Origin: Candidatus Ratteibacteria bacterium | Lineage (GTDB): Bacteria > CAIJMQ01 | DNA: 7,843 nucleotides | Direction: 5' to 3' | NCBI GenBank assembly: GCA_028715665.1 | Contig: JAQURI010000072.1 | Coordinates: 1-7,843, forward strand | Shown: one piece after another, positions 1 through 5,246 of the stretch | Numbering within the stretch: position 1 is the stretch's first letter | Layout of the letters: every line of letters begins with the position of its first letter | Program-made: the position numbers and the translations under genes | The notes under the pieces: generated by a model | Databases searched by the model: none | What the model was told of the DNA's origin: nothing | The model's input: only the letters and a program-made list of their open reading frames with translations

Positions 1-1
1 G

Positions 2-163
2 GAGCAGGAGGTAACCCAGATAGGCAAGGAATGCCATGTGAAGTGTGAAATATTCCAGAAGATAGGAAGCTGCATAATGCCAACAGAAGGAATATTTACA
101 AAGGTTCTGAAGGGCGGAATAATAAAGCCCGGCGACGAAATAGAGGTACAGGGGAACGTTTAA
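2..163 (+). CDS. MOSC-domain protein, C-terminal fragment (5' end outside window)
   Basis: The open frame entering from the left edge encodes 53 residues and ends at TAA 161-163. It reads VTQIGKECHVKCEIF, then GSCIMPTEGIFTKVLKGG, then KPGDEIEV. This is the characteristic C-terminal half of small stand-alone MOSC proteins, which carry the conserved pattern TQIGKxCHxxC and CxMPxxGIFxxVL. MOSC domains are related to the C-terminal domain of molybdenum cofactor sulfurase and are thought to bind or deliver sulfur-carrying molybdenum cofactor. Visible cysteines are fragment residues 11, 15 and 24. The family is usually about 150 residues, so roughly two thirds of the gene lies upstream. It is cytoplasmic and probably linked to molybdopterin genes outside the window. 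It is separated from the next gene by 84 bases containing a promoter, so it is probably not co-transcribed with the iron genes. Family assignment is from motif recognition; substrate is unknown. Confidence 0.85.
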   Translation, partial: EQEVTQIGKECHVKCEIFQKIGSCIMPTEGIFTKVLKGGIIKPGDEIEVQGNV

Positions 164-201
164 GCTGTCATATACAAAACATTCATTTTTCTGATTTGCA
201 G

Positions 202-210
202 TGGTATAAT
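202..210 (+). promoter_or_regulatory. Extended -10 promoter of the EncFtn-like gene
   Basis: TGGTATAAT contains a perfect TATAAT (205-210) preceded by the TGn extension. The -35 region is poor (TTCATT at 182-187, 17-bp spacer), as is common for extended -10 promoters. Transcription would start near 217, about 30 bases before the ATG at 248. The element is seen; activity is inferred. Confidence 0.6.
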
Positions 211-213
211 AAG

Positions 214-232
214 AATAATTCAAATAATGATA
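214..232 (+). promoter_or_regulatory. Possible Fur-like operator between -10 and RBS
   Basis: AATAATTCAAATAATGATA matches 12 of 19 positions of the classic Fur consensus GATAATGATAATCATTATC, counted by eye. Together with TATAAT at 205-210 it gives three NATAAT-like units at a 9-bp period. It sits between the -10 and the Shine-Dalgarno, where a repressor would block transcription, and it precedes an iron-storage-type gene. The base composition is AT-rich, so chance similarity is a real alternative. Confidence 0.25.
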
Positions 233-233
233 T

Positions 234-239
234 AGGAGG
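234..239 (+). promoter_or_regulatory. Ribosome binding site of the EncFtn-like gene
   Basis: AGGAGG lies 8 bases before ATG 248 and fixes that start. Confidence 0.8.
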
Positions 240-247
240 GAAAATAT

Positions 248-553
248 ATGCCTGATTTCGGTAATTCATTTTCCGGACTTGCCAAGGACCGTAAGCTGAC
301 TGAACAGGAGTTAATAAGAGCGATAAGGTTTATGATTGCGGCAGAATATGAAGCAATCCAGCTTTATATGCAGCTTGCGGAATCAACAGACGATGAGTTA
401 TCAAAAGAGGTGCTGGTGGACATTGCCGATGAAGAGCGAGTCCACGCGGGAGAGTTTCTAACGCTTCTGAAACAACTTGCTCCCGACGAAGAAAAATTCT
501 ACGCAAAGGGTAAGAAAGAAGTGGAGGAAATGAAGGAGAAACTTAAAAAATAG
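248..553 (+). CDS. Encapsulated-ferritin-like two-helix ferroxidase (EncFtn family)
   Basis: This 101-residue cytoplasmic protein has only two long helices, half of a ferritin fold. Helix 1 (about 18-45) carries AAEYEAIQLY with Glu33 and Glu35. Helix 2 (about 50-77) carries DEERVHAGEF with Glu63 and His66. Compared from memory with Rhodospirillum rubrum EncFtn, Glu33, Glu63 and His66 fall on its ferroxidase ligands Glu32, Glu62 and His65. The sequence also closely resembles the ferritin-like N-terminal domain fused to the Pyrococcus furiosus encapsulin shell protein, including the charged helix after the ferroxidase helices (here 80-101). Proteins of this family oxidise Fe(II) as ring-shaped decamers and normally work inside encapsulin nanocompartments. 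Databases often call them demethoxyubiquinone hydroxylase-like. No C-terminal encapsulin targeting peptide is evident and no encapsulin gene is in the window. A promoter and strong RBS precede it, and the ferritin-VIT transporter follows after 76 bases. Confidence 0.82.
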   Translation: MPDFGNSFSGLAKDRKLTEQELIRAIRFMIAAEYEAIQLYMQLAESTDDELSKEVLVDIADEERVHAGEFLTLLKQLAPDEEKFYAKGKKEVEEMKEKLKK

Positions 554-619
554 TTTAGGGTTTAGAGAATTTAGTTTAGAGAAAGATTTCTCTCAACTCT
601 AAACTCTACACTCTCAACT
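552..619. repeat. Long imperfect palindrome built of TTTAGAG / CTCTAAA units
   Basis: The whole spacer between two genes is an imperfect inverted repeat with arms at about 552-584 and 587-619. Exact sub-stems are AGTTTAGAG (573-581) against CTCTAAACT (597-605) and, alternatively, AGAGAAA (578-584) against TTTCTCT (587-593). The left arm is purine/T-rich with repeated GTTTAG-type words and the right arm is its pyrimidine-rich complement (CTCTCAACT, CTCTAAACT, CTCTACACT). It begins inside the stop codon of the upstream gene and ends 10 bases before the next ATG. No T-run follows, so it is not a standard intrinsic terminator. It may be a dispersed intergenic repeat (REP- or MITE-like) or an mRNA-processing hairpin. 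Confidence 0.6.
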
Positions 620-629
620 GTATTTAACA

Positions 630-1499
630 ATGTTACCCGCCGATATTAAAAAGAAAATATTGATTGCCCAGAAGAACGAAATCACGGAGCATTTTATTTA
701 TCAAAAGCTTTCTGAATTGATAAAAGAGCTAAAGAATAAGGAAATTCTAAAACACATCTCGGAAGACGAACTGAAACATTACAATATCTGGAAAGGTTAT
801 ACAGGAAAGGAAATAAAACCCAGCAAATTGACTATATGGAAATATTTTTTGATTTCAAGAATATTCGGCATAACGTTCGGGACAAAATTAATGGAAAAAG
901 GGGAGGAGCGCGCACAAATCTCTTATGACGAATTTTCTAAGTTTATCCCGGATGCGAAAGATATAGAACAAGATGAAAACGAGCACGAGAATAAACTTAT
1001 AAATCTGATAGATGAAGAGCGGCTAAAGTATGTCGGGTCCATAGTTCTGGGTTTGAACGATGCGCTTGTGGAGCTAACGGGCGCTTTAGCGGGATTTACT
1101 CTTGCTCTTCAAAATGCGCGACAAATTGCGGCGATAGGTTTGATTACCGGAATTGCCGCTTCGCTTTCGATGGCGGCTTCGGAATATATTTCAACCAAAA
1201 CGGAAGGGGGAAATAAAAATCCGCTCAAAGCATCGATTTATACCGGCATAGCTTATGTATGCACCGTGGTTTTACTTATATTACCGTATCTAATTTTCTC
1301 CAACTATTATCTTTCTCTGAGTATTACTCTTTTTAGTGCAGTTTTCGTGATAGCTATATTTACTTTTTATGTGTCTATTGCCCAAGATATTCCGTTTACG
1401 AGCAGGTTTGTAGAGATGGCAATTGTAAGTTTGGGTGTGGCAGCATTGTCGTTTGGCATAGGATTCCTAGTCAGAATGTTCTTTCATGTAGATTTATAG
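630..1499 (+). CDS. Ferritin-like / VIT1-CCC1 fusion iron-manganese transporter
   Basis: This 289-residue membrane protein has two modules. Residues 1-130 form a cytoplasmic rubrerythrin/ferritin-like domain with candidate diiron ligands Glu17/Glu20, Glu47xxHis50 (EDELKH), Glu93 (GEERAQISY) and Glu116xxHis119 (DENEH). Residues 134-289 are a VIT1/CCC1 transporter with about five membrane segments (about 137-160, 164-184, 206-224, 227-252 and 262-285). It opens with the family signature GLNDALVELTGALAG and a TM2 containing SMAASEYIS. VIT1/CCC1 proteins move Fe(II) or Mn(II) out of the cytosol. Bacterial relatives with a ferritin-like N-terminus (MbfA type) act as iron exporters that respond to iron or peroxide. 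No Shine-Dalgarno precedes ATG 630, but an in-frame TAA at 600-602 excludes a longer form with a usual start. It lies 76 bases after the EncFtn-like gene, across the palindrome, and probably shares its promoter. The fold is clear; metal and direction are inferred. Confidence 0.88.
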   Translation: MLPADIKKKILIAQKNEITEHFIYQKLSELIKELKNKEILKHISEDELKHYNIWKGYTGKEIKPSKLTIWKYFLISRIFGITFGTKLMEKGEERAQISYDEFSKFIPDAKDIEQDENEHENKLINLIDEERLKYVGSIVLGLNDALVELTGALAGFTLALQNARQIAAIGLITGIAASLSMAASEYISTKTEGGNKNPLKASIYTGIAYVCTVVLLILPYLIFSNYYLSLSITLFSAVFVIAIFTFYVSIAQDIPFTSRFVEMAIVSLGVAALSFGIGFLVRMFFHVDL

Positions 1500-1552
1500 C
1501 TCGATTCATTAATCTAATTGGTAAAAAAGTCAATAGAAAGCGGAATTAACCC

Positions 1553-1582
1553 ATAACATCCTCTGTTATATGTCTTTATTAT
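1553..1582 (+). promoter_or_regulatory. tpx promoter overlapped by a dyad operator candidate
   Basis: A -35-like ATAACA (1553-1558, four of six consensus bases) is followed after 18 bases by TATTAT (1577-1582, five of six). The -35 is also the left arm of a perfect dyad, ATAACA-TCCTC-TGTTAT (1553-1569). A protein bound there would cover the -35 and spacer. The dyad is seen directly; its regulator is unknown. Confidence 0.4.
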
Positions 1583-1600
1583 ACTTAGGACACATAAAAT

Positions 1601-1607
1601 AGGAGGT
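1601..1607 (+). promoter_or_regulatory. Ribosome binding site of tpx
   Basis: A perfect AGGAGGT lies 5 bases before ATG 1613 and selects that start. Confidence 0.8.
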
Positions 1608-1612
1608 GGAAG

Positions 1613-2125
1613 ATGGCAAGTAATATAAAATTTAAAGGCAATACCGTGACTTTGGAGGGGAATCTGATAAAAACAGGCGTAAAAGCCCCGGATTTTAAAG
1701 TGGTCTCGCAGGACATGAAAGATGTTACGCTTGCCGATTTCAAAGGCAAGGTTAAAGTTATAACCTCATTTCTTTCTTTGGATACGTCCGTATGCGATTT
1801 GCAGGTGAAAGAATTCAATCAGGAAGCCATTGCTTTTTCTTCCGATATCGTAGTGCTTGGAATCAGCAAAGATTTACCGTTTGCGCAGAAGAGGTTTTGT
1901 GAGATGAACGGCATCAAAAATGTAACCGTTTTATCCGATTATAAATATTCTTCTTTCGGGAAAAACTACGGCTTACTGATAAAAGAAATGCAGCTTTTAG
2001 CCAGAGCGGTGCTCATTTTGGATAAAAATGATGTTGTAAGGTATGTCCAGATTGTCGAAGAACTCAGCAAACAGCCGGATTACGAAGATGTTCTTAAAGC
2101 GCTCAAGGAAATAGTTAAAATATAA
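1613..2125 (+). CDS. tpx: Thiol peroxidase (atypical 2-Cys peroxiredoxin, Tpx)
   Basis: This 170-residue cytoplasmic peroxidase reduces H2O2 and organic hydroperoxides using thioredoxin or a similar donor. The sequence follows E. coli Tpx along its whole length. It has the N-terminal FKGNTVTLEGN hairpin, then APDF, and the active site SLDTSVC with peroxidatic Cys61 and Thr58. The resolving Cys96 sits in DLPFAQKRFC, Arg131 in LLARAVLILD, and the C-terminal PDYEDVLKALK is present. Both catalytic cysteines and the activating Thr and Arg are present, so it should be active. It begins a likely operon: the lactate dehydrogenase start is only 3 bases after its stop, and wrbA follows. A dyad covers its promoter, suggesting inducible expression, possibly by peroxide. 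Length and start match the family. Confidence 0.95.
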   Translation: MASNIKFKGNTVTLEGNLIKTGVKAPDFKVVSQDMKDVTLADFKGKVKVITSFLSLDTSVCDLQVKEFNQEAIAFSSDIVVLGISKDLPFAQKRFCEMNGIKNVTVLSDYKYSSFGKNYGLLIKEMQLLARAVLILDKNDVVRYVQIVEELSKQPDYEDVLKALKEIVKI

Positions 2126-2128
2126 AAT

Positions 2129-3082
2129 ATGCAAAATTTGAGTCCTAAAATATCAATAGTCGGTTGCGGGAATGTGGGCATGCGTTATGCCTATGCTTTG
2201 GTTTTAAGCGGGCTCGCGCGGCAGATTGTGCTTATCGACAAAGACAGGAAAAGAATTGAAGGGGAAGTTTTGGACCTTTCTCATACTGCTCCGTATGTAT
2301 CTCCGGTTGAGATAATTGCGGGGGATTATAGCGATACAAAAGATTCGAATTTAGTCGTAATCACCGCCGGGAAAAAACAGGAAGTCGGACAATCGCGCCT
2401 TGACTTGGTAAAAGACAATGTAGAAATTTTTAAAAAAATAATTCCTGAAATTGTGAAACACAGCCCTAACGCAATTCTTCTTATTGTTACAAACCCCGTA
2501 GATATTCTTTCATATGCCGCATATAAGTTATCGTCTAAGCCGTCAAAAGAGGTAATCGGTTCGGGAACCGTTTTAGATACGGCAAGATTCAGGTTCCTGA
2601 TCGCCAAACATTGCGGTGTTGACCCGCATAATGTTCATGCTTATATACTCGGTGAACACGGGGACAGTGAGTTTCCGATGTGGAGCAAAGCGATGATAGG
2701 CGGAATACTATTCAAAGAATATTGTCCTATGTGCAGTAAGCGCGATTCTTGTCCGCACAATAAACAGCTCAATGATATCTTTTTTGAAGTAAAGAATTCC
2801 GCATATGAAATCATAGAAAAAAAAGGAGAGACATCGCACGGTATAGGTCTGGCTTTGGTTAGAATAACGCGCGCTATACTGCATGATGAGAACGCTATTT
2901 TGCCGGTTTCCTCTCTGATTGACGGTTATTTGGGAATAAACGAGATGTATTTAAGTTTACCTTCCATAGTTAACAAAAACGGTGTGCAACAGGTTTTATG
3001 GATTAAACTCGTTCCTGAAGAAGAACAAGCTTTCAAAACTTCCGCGGAAGCAATAAAAAAAGTTATTAAAAATGTTATATAA
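2129..3082 (+). CDS. ldh: L-lactate dehydrogenase (NAD-dependent), LDH/MDH superfamily
   Basis: This 317-residue enzyme reversibly converts pyruvate and NADH to L-lactate. The Rossmann loop is GCGNVG (12-17) with Asp37 at the end of beta-2, indicating NAD. The substrate loop AGKKQEVGQSR has Gln84 where malate dehydrogenases have Arg, which favours lactate/pyruvate, plus Arg90. Other catalytic residues are Asn122 (TNPVD), Asp150 and Arg153 (GSGTVLDTARFR) and His177 (GEHGDS). After His177 there is a cysteine-rich stretch, Cys199-Pro-Met-Cys202 then Cys208-Pro-His210; I recall a similar loop in thermotogal LDH. It starts 3 bases after tpx with no clear Shine-Dalgarno, so it is probably translated by coupling. 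In this setting it could recycle NADH. Whether it uses lactate or another 2-oxoacid is inferred from Gln84 only. Confidence 0.9.
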   Translation: MQNLSPKISIVGCGNVGMRYAYALVLSGLARQIVLIDKDRKRIEGEVLDLSHTAPYVSPVEIIAGDYSDTKDSNLVVITAGKKQEVGQSRLDLVKDNVEIFKKIIPEIVKHSPNAILLIVTNPVDILSYAAYKLSSKPSKEVIGSGTVLDTARFRFLIAKHCGVDPHNVHAYILGEHGDSEFPMWSKAMIGGILFKEYCPMCSKRDSCPHNKQLNDIFFEVKNSAYEIIEKKGETSHGIGLALVRITRAILHDENAILPVSSLIDGYLGINEMYLSLPSIVNKNGVQQVLWIKLVPEEEQAFKTSAEAIKKVIKNVI

Positions 3083-3088
3083 AATAAA

Positions 3089-3095
3089 AAGGAGG
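3089..3095 (+). promoter_or_regulatory. Ribosome binding site of wrbA
   Basis: AAGGAGG lies 5 bases before ATG 3101, within the 18-base gap after ldh. Confidence 0.75.
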
Positions 3096-3100
3096 TATAT

Positions 3101-3715
3101 ATGAATCCAAGAATTATGGTTTTATATTACAGCATGTATGGCAACAATTATTTGATGGCAAAAGCAGTTTGTGAAGGTATAAAGATAGAAGGCGGTGAAG
3201 CGGTTTTACGCACTGTGCCTGAGTTGGTGCCGCAGGATATTATCAATAAAGATGAAAGAATGAAAAAAGCAAAGCAAATGCAGAAAGATGTCCAGTTAGT
3301 TAAATTAAGTGAGTTGGAAAATATCGACGGCATAATCTTGGGTTCACCGACACGATTCGGAAATATGTGCGCGCAACTTCGAAATTTTCTTGACCAGACG
3401 GGCGGAGTGTGGATGAAAGGTTTGCTCATCGATAAACCCGCGGGTGTTTTCTGTTGCACGGGTACTATGCATGGCGCGCAGGAGACGACGCTCATATCTA
3501 TGATGTTTACACTCTTGCATCATGGTTGTATGGTTCTCGGCGTCCCTTACAGCGTAAAGGAAATAATAGAAACAAAAAACGGAGGTACTCCATACGGCCC
3601 CACTGCTGTTGTAGGCCCTTCGGCAGATAAACCGCCCACGGAAATTGATTTGAAAATTGCTCAAGAATTGGGCAAGAGAATAACAAGAATTGCCAAGGAA
3701 ATGAATAAAAGCTAA
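3101..3715 (+). CDS. wrbA: NAD(P)H:quinone oxidoreductase, WrbA family flavoprotein
   Basis: This 204-residue soluble flavodoxin-fold enzyme binds FMN and makes two-electron reductions of quinones, avoiding semiquinone and superoxide formation. The FMN phosphate loop is YYSMYGN (9-15). The second FMN loop is GSPTRFGNM (81-89), followed by FLDQTGGVW (96-104). The third is CCTGTMHGAQETT (118-130), and LLHHG (138-142) and GGTPYGPTAVVG follow, all as in E. coli WrbA. Length matches the family. The flavin loop has Cys118-Cys119 where E. coli has Ser-Ser, possibly a lineage feature. It is the third gene of the tpx-ldh run, 18 bases after ldh, and fits a role in oxygen or redox stress. Confidence 0.95.
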   Translation: MNPRIMVLYYSMYGNNYLMAKAVCEGIKIEGGEAVLRTVPELVPQDIINKDERMKKAKQMQKDVQLVKLSELENIDGIILGSPTRFGNMCAQLRNFLDQTGGVWMKGLLIDKPAGVFCCTGTMHGAQETTLISMMFTLLHHGCMVLGVPYSVKEIIETKNGGTPYGPTAVVGPSADKPPTEIDLKIAQELGKRITRIAKEMNKS

Positions 3716-3800
3716 AATAGAATAATGAAACAATTCTTTGTTCCTTGCCGTTTAATCCGCTGTCTCTTCTACTATTTACAGCAAATAAAATTAATAAAAA

Positions 3801-3806
3801 AGGAGG
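3801..3806 (+). promoter_or_regulatory. Ribosome binding site of the SOR-like gene
   Basis: AGGAGG, preceded by an A-run, lies 5 bases before ATG 3812. In the 96-base spacer upstream, TTGCCG (3745-3750) and TACTAT (3770-3775) are a weak promoter pair with an overlong 19-base spacer, which I do not annotate separately. Confidence 0.75.
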
Positions 3807-3811
3807 GCTGA

Positions 3812-4144
3812 ATGAAGTGTTTGATATTGTCTTTGTTTATTATGCTTTTTGCTTTTTCTCCGATTTTTGCTCACACGCCCAAAACCGTTGACATAACAGT
3901 TTCAGAAAAAACCATATTTATAAGTATCTCTCATTCCGTATCAAATCCAAACAATCACTATATCAGGAAAGTAGAAGTGTTTTTAAACGACAAAAAAATA
4001 ATTGAACAGACTTTTTCTATGCAGGAAGGCAATTCCCAGGAGTTGATATACCGCATCCCCTCTTTGAAGATATCCGATACCGTGACGGTTGAGGCTTTTT
4101 GCAATATGGCCGGCAGCCAGAAAAGGACAATCATAGTGCATTGA
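3812..4144 (+). CDS. Exported superoxide-reductase-like (desulfoferrodoxin-fold) protein
   Basis: This 110-residue protein has a signal peptide (residues 1-20, hydrophobic core LILSLFIMLFAF, likely cleavage after SPIFA). Cleavage would expose His21 as the first residue. The mature 90 residues resemble the iron-binding beta-sandwich of neelaredoxin/desulfoferrodoxin. HTPKTVDITV corresponds to the EKHVPV start, SHSVSNPNNHYIRKVEVF to the HPNxxEHHIxxIELY segment, and VEAFCNMAG to the YCNxHG segment. Candidate ligands are therefore His21, His41, His49 and Cys97. The fifth canonical ligand, the His after Cys-Asn, is Ala100. Classical superoxide reductases are cytoplasmic or periplasmic and use four His plus one Cys. 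This one may bind metal differently, act as a metallochaperone or sensor, or have lost redox activity. Small exported relatives exist in other anaerobes, I believe, and are often unnamed. It stands alone between wrbA and the rubrerythrin run with spacers near 100 bases. Confidence 0.72.
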   Translation: MKCLILSLFIMLFAFSPIFAHTPKTVDITVSEKTIFISISHSVSNPNNHYIRKVEVFLNDKKIIEQTFSMQEGNSQELIYRIPSLKISDTVTVEAFCNMAGSQKRTIIVH

Positions 4145-4232
4145 AAATTTGCAAAAATAAATTACTTAATACTGATGATATATTATTGAAAGAATATAAA
4201 AAAATATGATAAAGTTATCTACAACATTCTTT

Positions 4233-4240
4233 AAAGGAGG
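4233..4240 (+). promoter_or_regulatory. Ribosome binding site of the rubrerythrin-like gene
   Basis: AAAGGAGG lies 5 bases before ATG 4246. The AT-rich 100-base spacer before it probably holds a promoter, but no pair with normal spacing stands out. Confidence 0.75.
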
Positions 4241-4245
4241 CCACT

Positions 4246-4725
4246 ATGAATACGGAGAAAATACAGATTGGCGCAAGTGAAGTTCTGCAGTTTGCGATTA
4301 AAATAGAGGAAAACGGCTGGAAATTTTACAAAGAATTTGCCGATTTGGTAGATAACGGAAAAATAAGGGAGCTATTCGTGATGCTTTCCGATGACGAGGT
4401 CAGACATAAAGAAATATTCGAAGCTATGCTTCAAAGAATAGAAAAATATGAGCCGAAGGGGGCATATCCGCCGGAATATTTTTCTTATCTGCGGTCTTAT
4501 GCCGATAATATCATATTTAAAAAGGGACTCGACGAGGAATTGAAAAGAAAAATGGATATGGTCTCCATCTTGGATTTTGGGATAAGAATGGAACTGGATT
4601 CGATAGCATATTATCAGGAAACCAAAAACTTTGTTCCGGATAATCAGAAAGCAGTAGTAGATAAGATAATAGAAGAAGAGAGAAAACATTTTTTGAAATT
4701 GAATAATATGAAAAACACTCTATGA
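4246..4725 (+). CDS. Rubrerythrin-like diiron protein without rubredoxin domain
   Basis: This 159-residue cytoplasmic four-helix protein carries both halves of a diiron site. The first is Glu21/Glu22 in KIEENGWKFY with Glu51xxHis54 in SDDEVRHKEIF. The second is Glu116 in GIRMELDSIAYY with Glu145xxHis148 in EEERKHF. The spacing and the KIEENGxxFY opening are those of the rubrerythrin/YciF-like ferritin family (ferritin family protein, COG1633 type). Rubrerythrins reduce H2O2 in anaerobes and usually have a C-terminal rubredoxin iron-sulfur domain with CxxC motifs. That domain is absent here and the protein has no cysteine, so electrons must come from another carrier, or the role is iron oxidation. 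The next gene starts 16 bases after the stop, and the two probably form an operon with the ZIP transporter. Peroxidase activity is not proven by sequence. Confidence 0.88.
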   Translation: MNTEKIQIGASEVLQFAIKIEENGWKFYKEFADLVDNGKIRELFVMLSDDEVRHKEIFEAMLQRIEKYEPKGAYPPEYFSYLRSYADNIIFKKGLDEELKRKMDMVSILDFGIRMELDSIAYYQETKNFVPDNQKAVVDKIIEEERKHFLKLNNMKNTL

Positions 4726-4728
4726 TAT

Positions 4729-4734
4729 AAGGAG
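4729..4734 (+). promoter_or_regulatory. Ribosome binding site of the DPSL gene
   Basis: AAGGAG lies 7 bases before ATG 4742, inside the 16-base gap after the preceding stop. Confidence 0.7.
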
Positions 4735-4741
4735 TCGGATA

Positions 4742-5227
4742 ATGAAAAGAAAACTCATCGAATTGTTCAATCAGGCGCTTGCGGATGAATGGCTTTCTTA
4801 CTATTGTTTTTGGATTGGGGCAAAGGTTATGGTCGGTCCGATGCGGGATGAAATAGCAAAAGAAATGGACGAAATGGCGACGGAAAAACTTAAACACGCC
4901 GGAATATTGGTCGATAAAATAATGGAATTGGGCGGAACACCTGTCCTTGCCCCGAAAGATTGGCATAAGACATCAAATTGCATTTATGAAGTCCCGAGGG
5001 ATTTTTCAGTTAAAGCAATACTTTTTCAAAATATAAAAAGGGAGCAGTGCGCCGTCGACGCTTATAAAAAACTGATAAGTTTTACTAAAAACAAAACTTC
5101 GTTCGAAAGCGAAATTTTATCCGATATCTTGGAGGAAGAAATAGAACAAAAAGATCATCTTATAAATATGGTGGAACATCTTGAAGAAAAAACCTGCGCG
5201 CAAAAAAACTTGAAAAAGGACACGTAA
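4742..5227 (+). CDS. DPSL / thioferritin-like ferritin-superfamily protein
   Basis: This 161-residue cytoplasmic four-helix protein opens with ALADEWLSYYCFWIGAKV. It continues MELGGTPVLAPKDWHK, NCIYEVP, and IKREQCAVDAYKKL. This is the pattern of Dps-like (DPSL) proteins of archaea and anaerobes, which form 12-subunit cages. They consume H2O2 while oxidising iron and carry a conserved cysteine pair near the metal site, here Cys80 and Cys103. Candidate ligands are Glu16, His52, Glu101 and Glu133. Against the family pattern as I remember it, two positions differ. The residue three before His52 is Lys49 (Glu48 is one place off), and the His expected three after Glu133 is Gln136, with a His only at 139. 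The site may be remodelled. It follows the rubrerythrin-like gene by 16 bases and precedes the ZIP gene by 19. A bacterioferritin-like label is an alternative, but no Met haem ligand was identified. Confidence 0.78.
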   Translation: MKRKLIELFNQALADEWLSYYCFWIGAKVMVGPMRDEIAKEMDEMATEKLKHAGILVDKIMELGGTPVLAPKDWHKTSNCIYEVPRDFSVKAILFQNIKREQCAVDAYKKLISFTKNKTSFESEILSDILEEEIEQKDHLINMVEHLEEKTCAQKNLKKDT

Positions 5228-5246
5228 ATTTATATTATCCATATCC

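Noticed and set aside
573..605. Intrinsic terminator after the EncFtn-like gene
   Set aside because: The stem is A/T-rich and no U-run follows; better described as a palindrome of unknown role.
2129..3082. Malate dehydrogenase
   Set aside because: The substrate-specificity position holds Gln84 rather than Arg, which favours lactate dehydrogenase, although substrate was not tested.
3344..3733. 129-codon reverse-strand open frame opposite wrbA
   Set aside because: It has no domain or RBS and is fully antisense to a clear WrbA gene.
4186..4210. Promoter TTGAAA (4186-4191) with TATGAT (4205-4210) before the rubrerythrin-like gene
   Set aside because: Both hexamers are good but the spacer is only 13 bases, too short for a sigma-70 promoter.
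4517..4966. 149-codon reverse-strand open frame across two ferritin-like genes
   Set aside because: It is antisense to two well-supported genes, its translation is rich in Phe, Tyr, Ser and Arg with no recognisable domain, and it has no RBS; a shadow frame.
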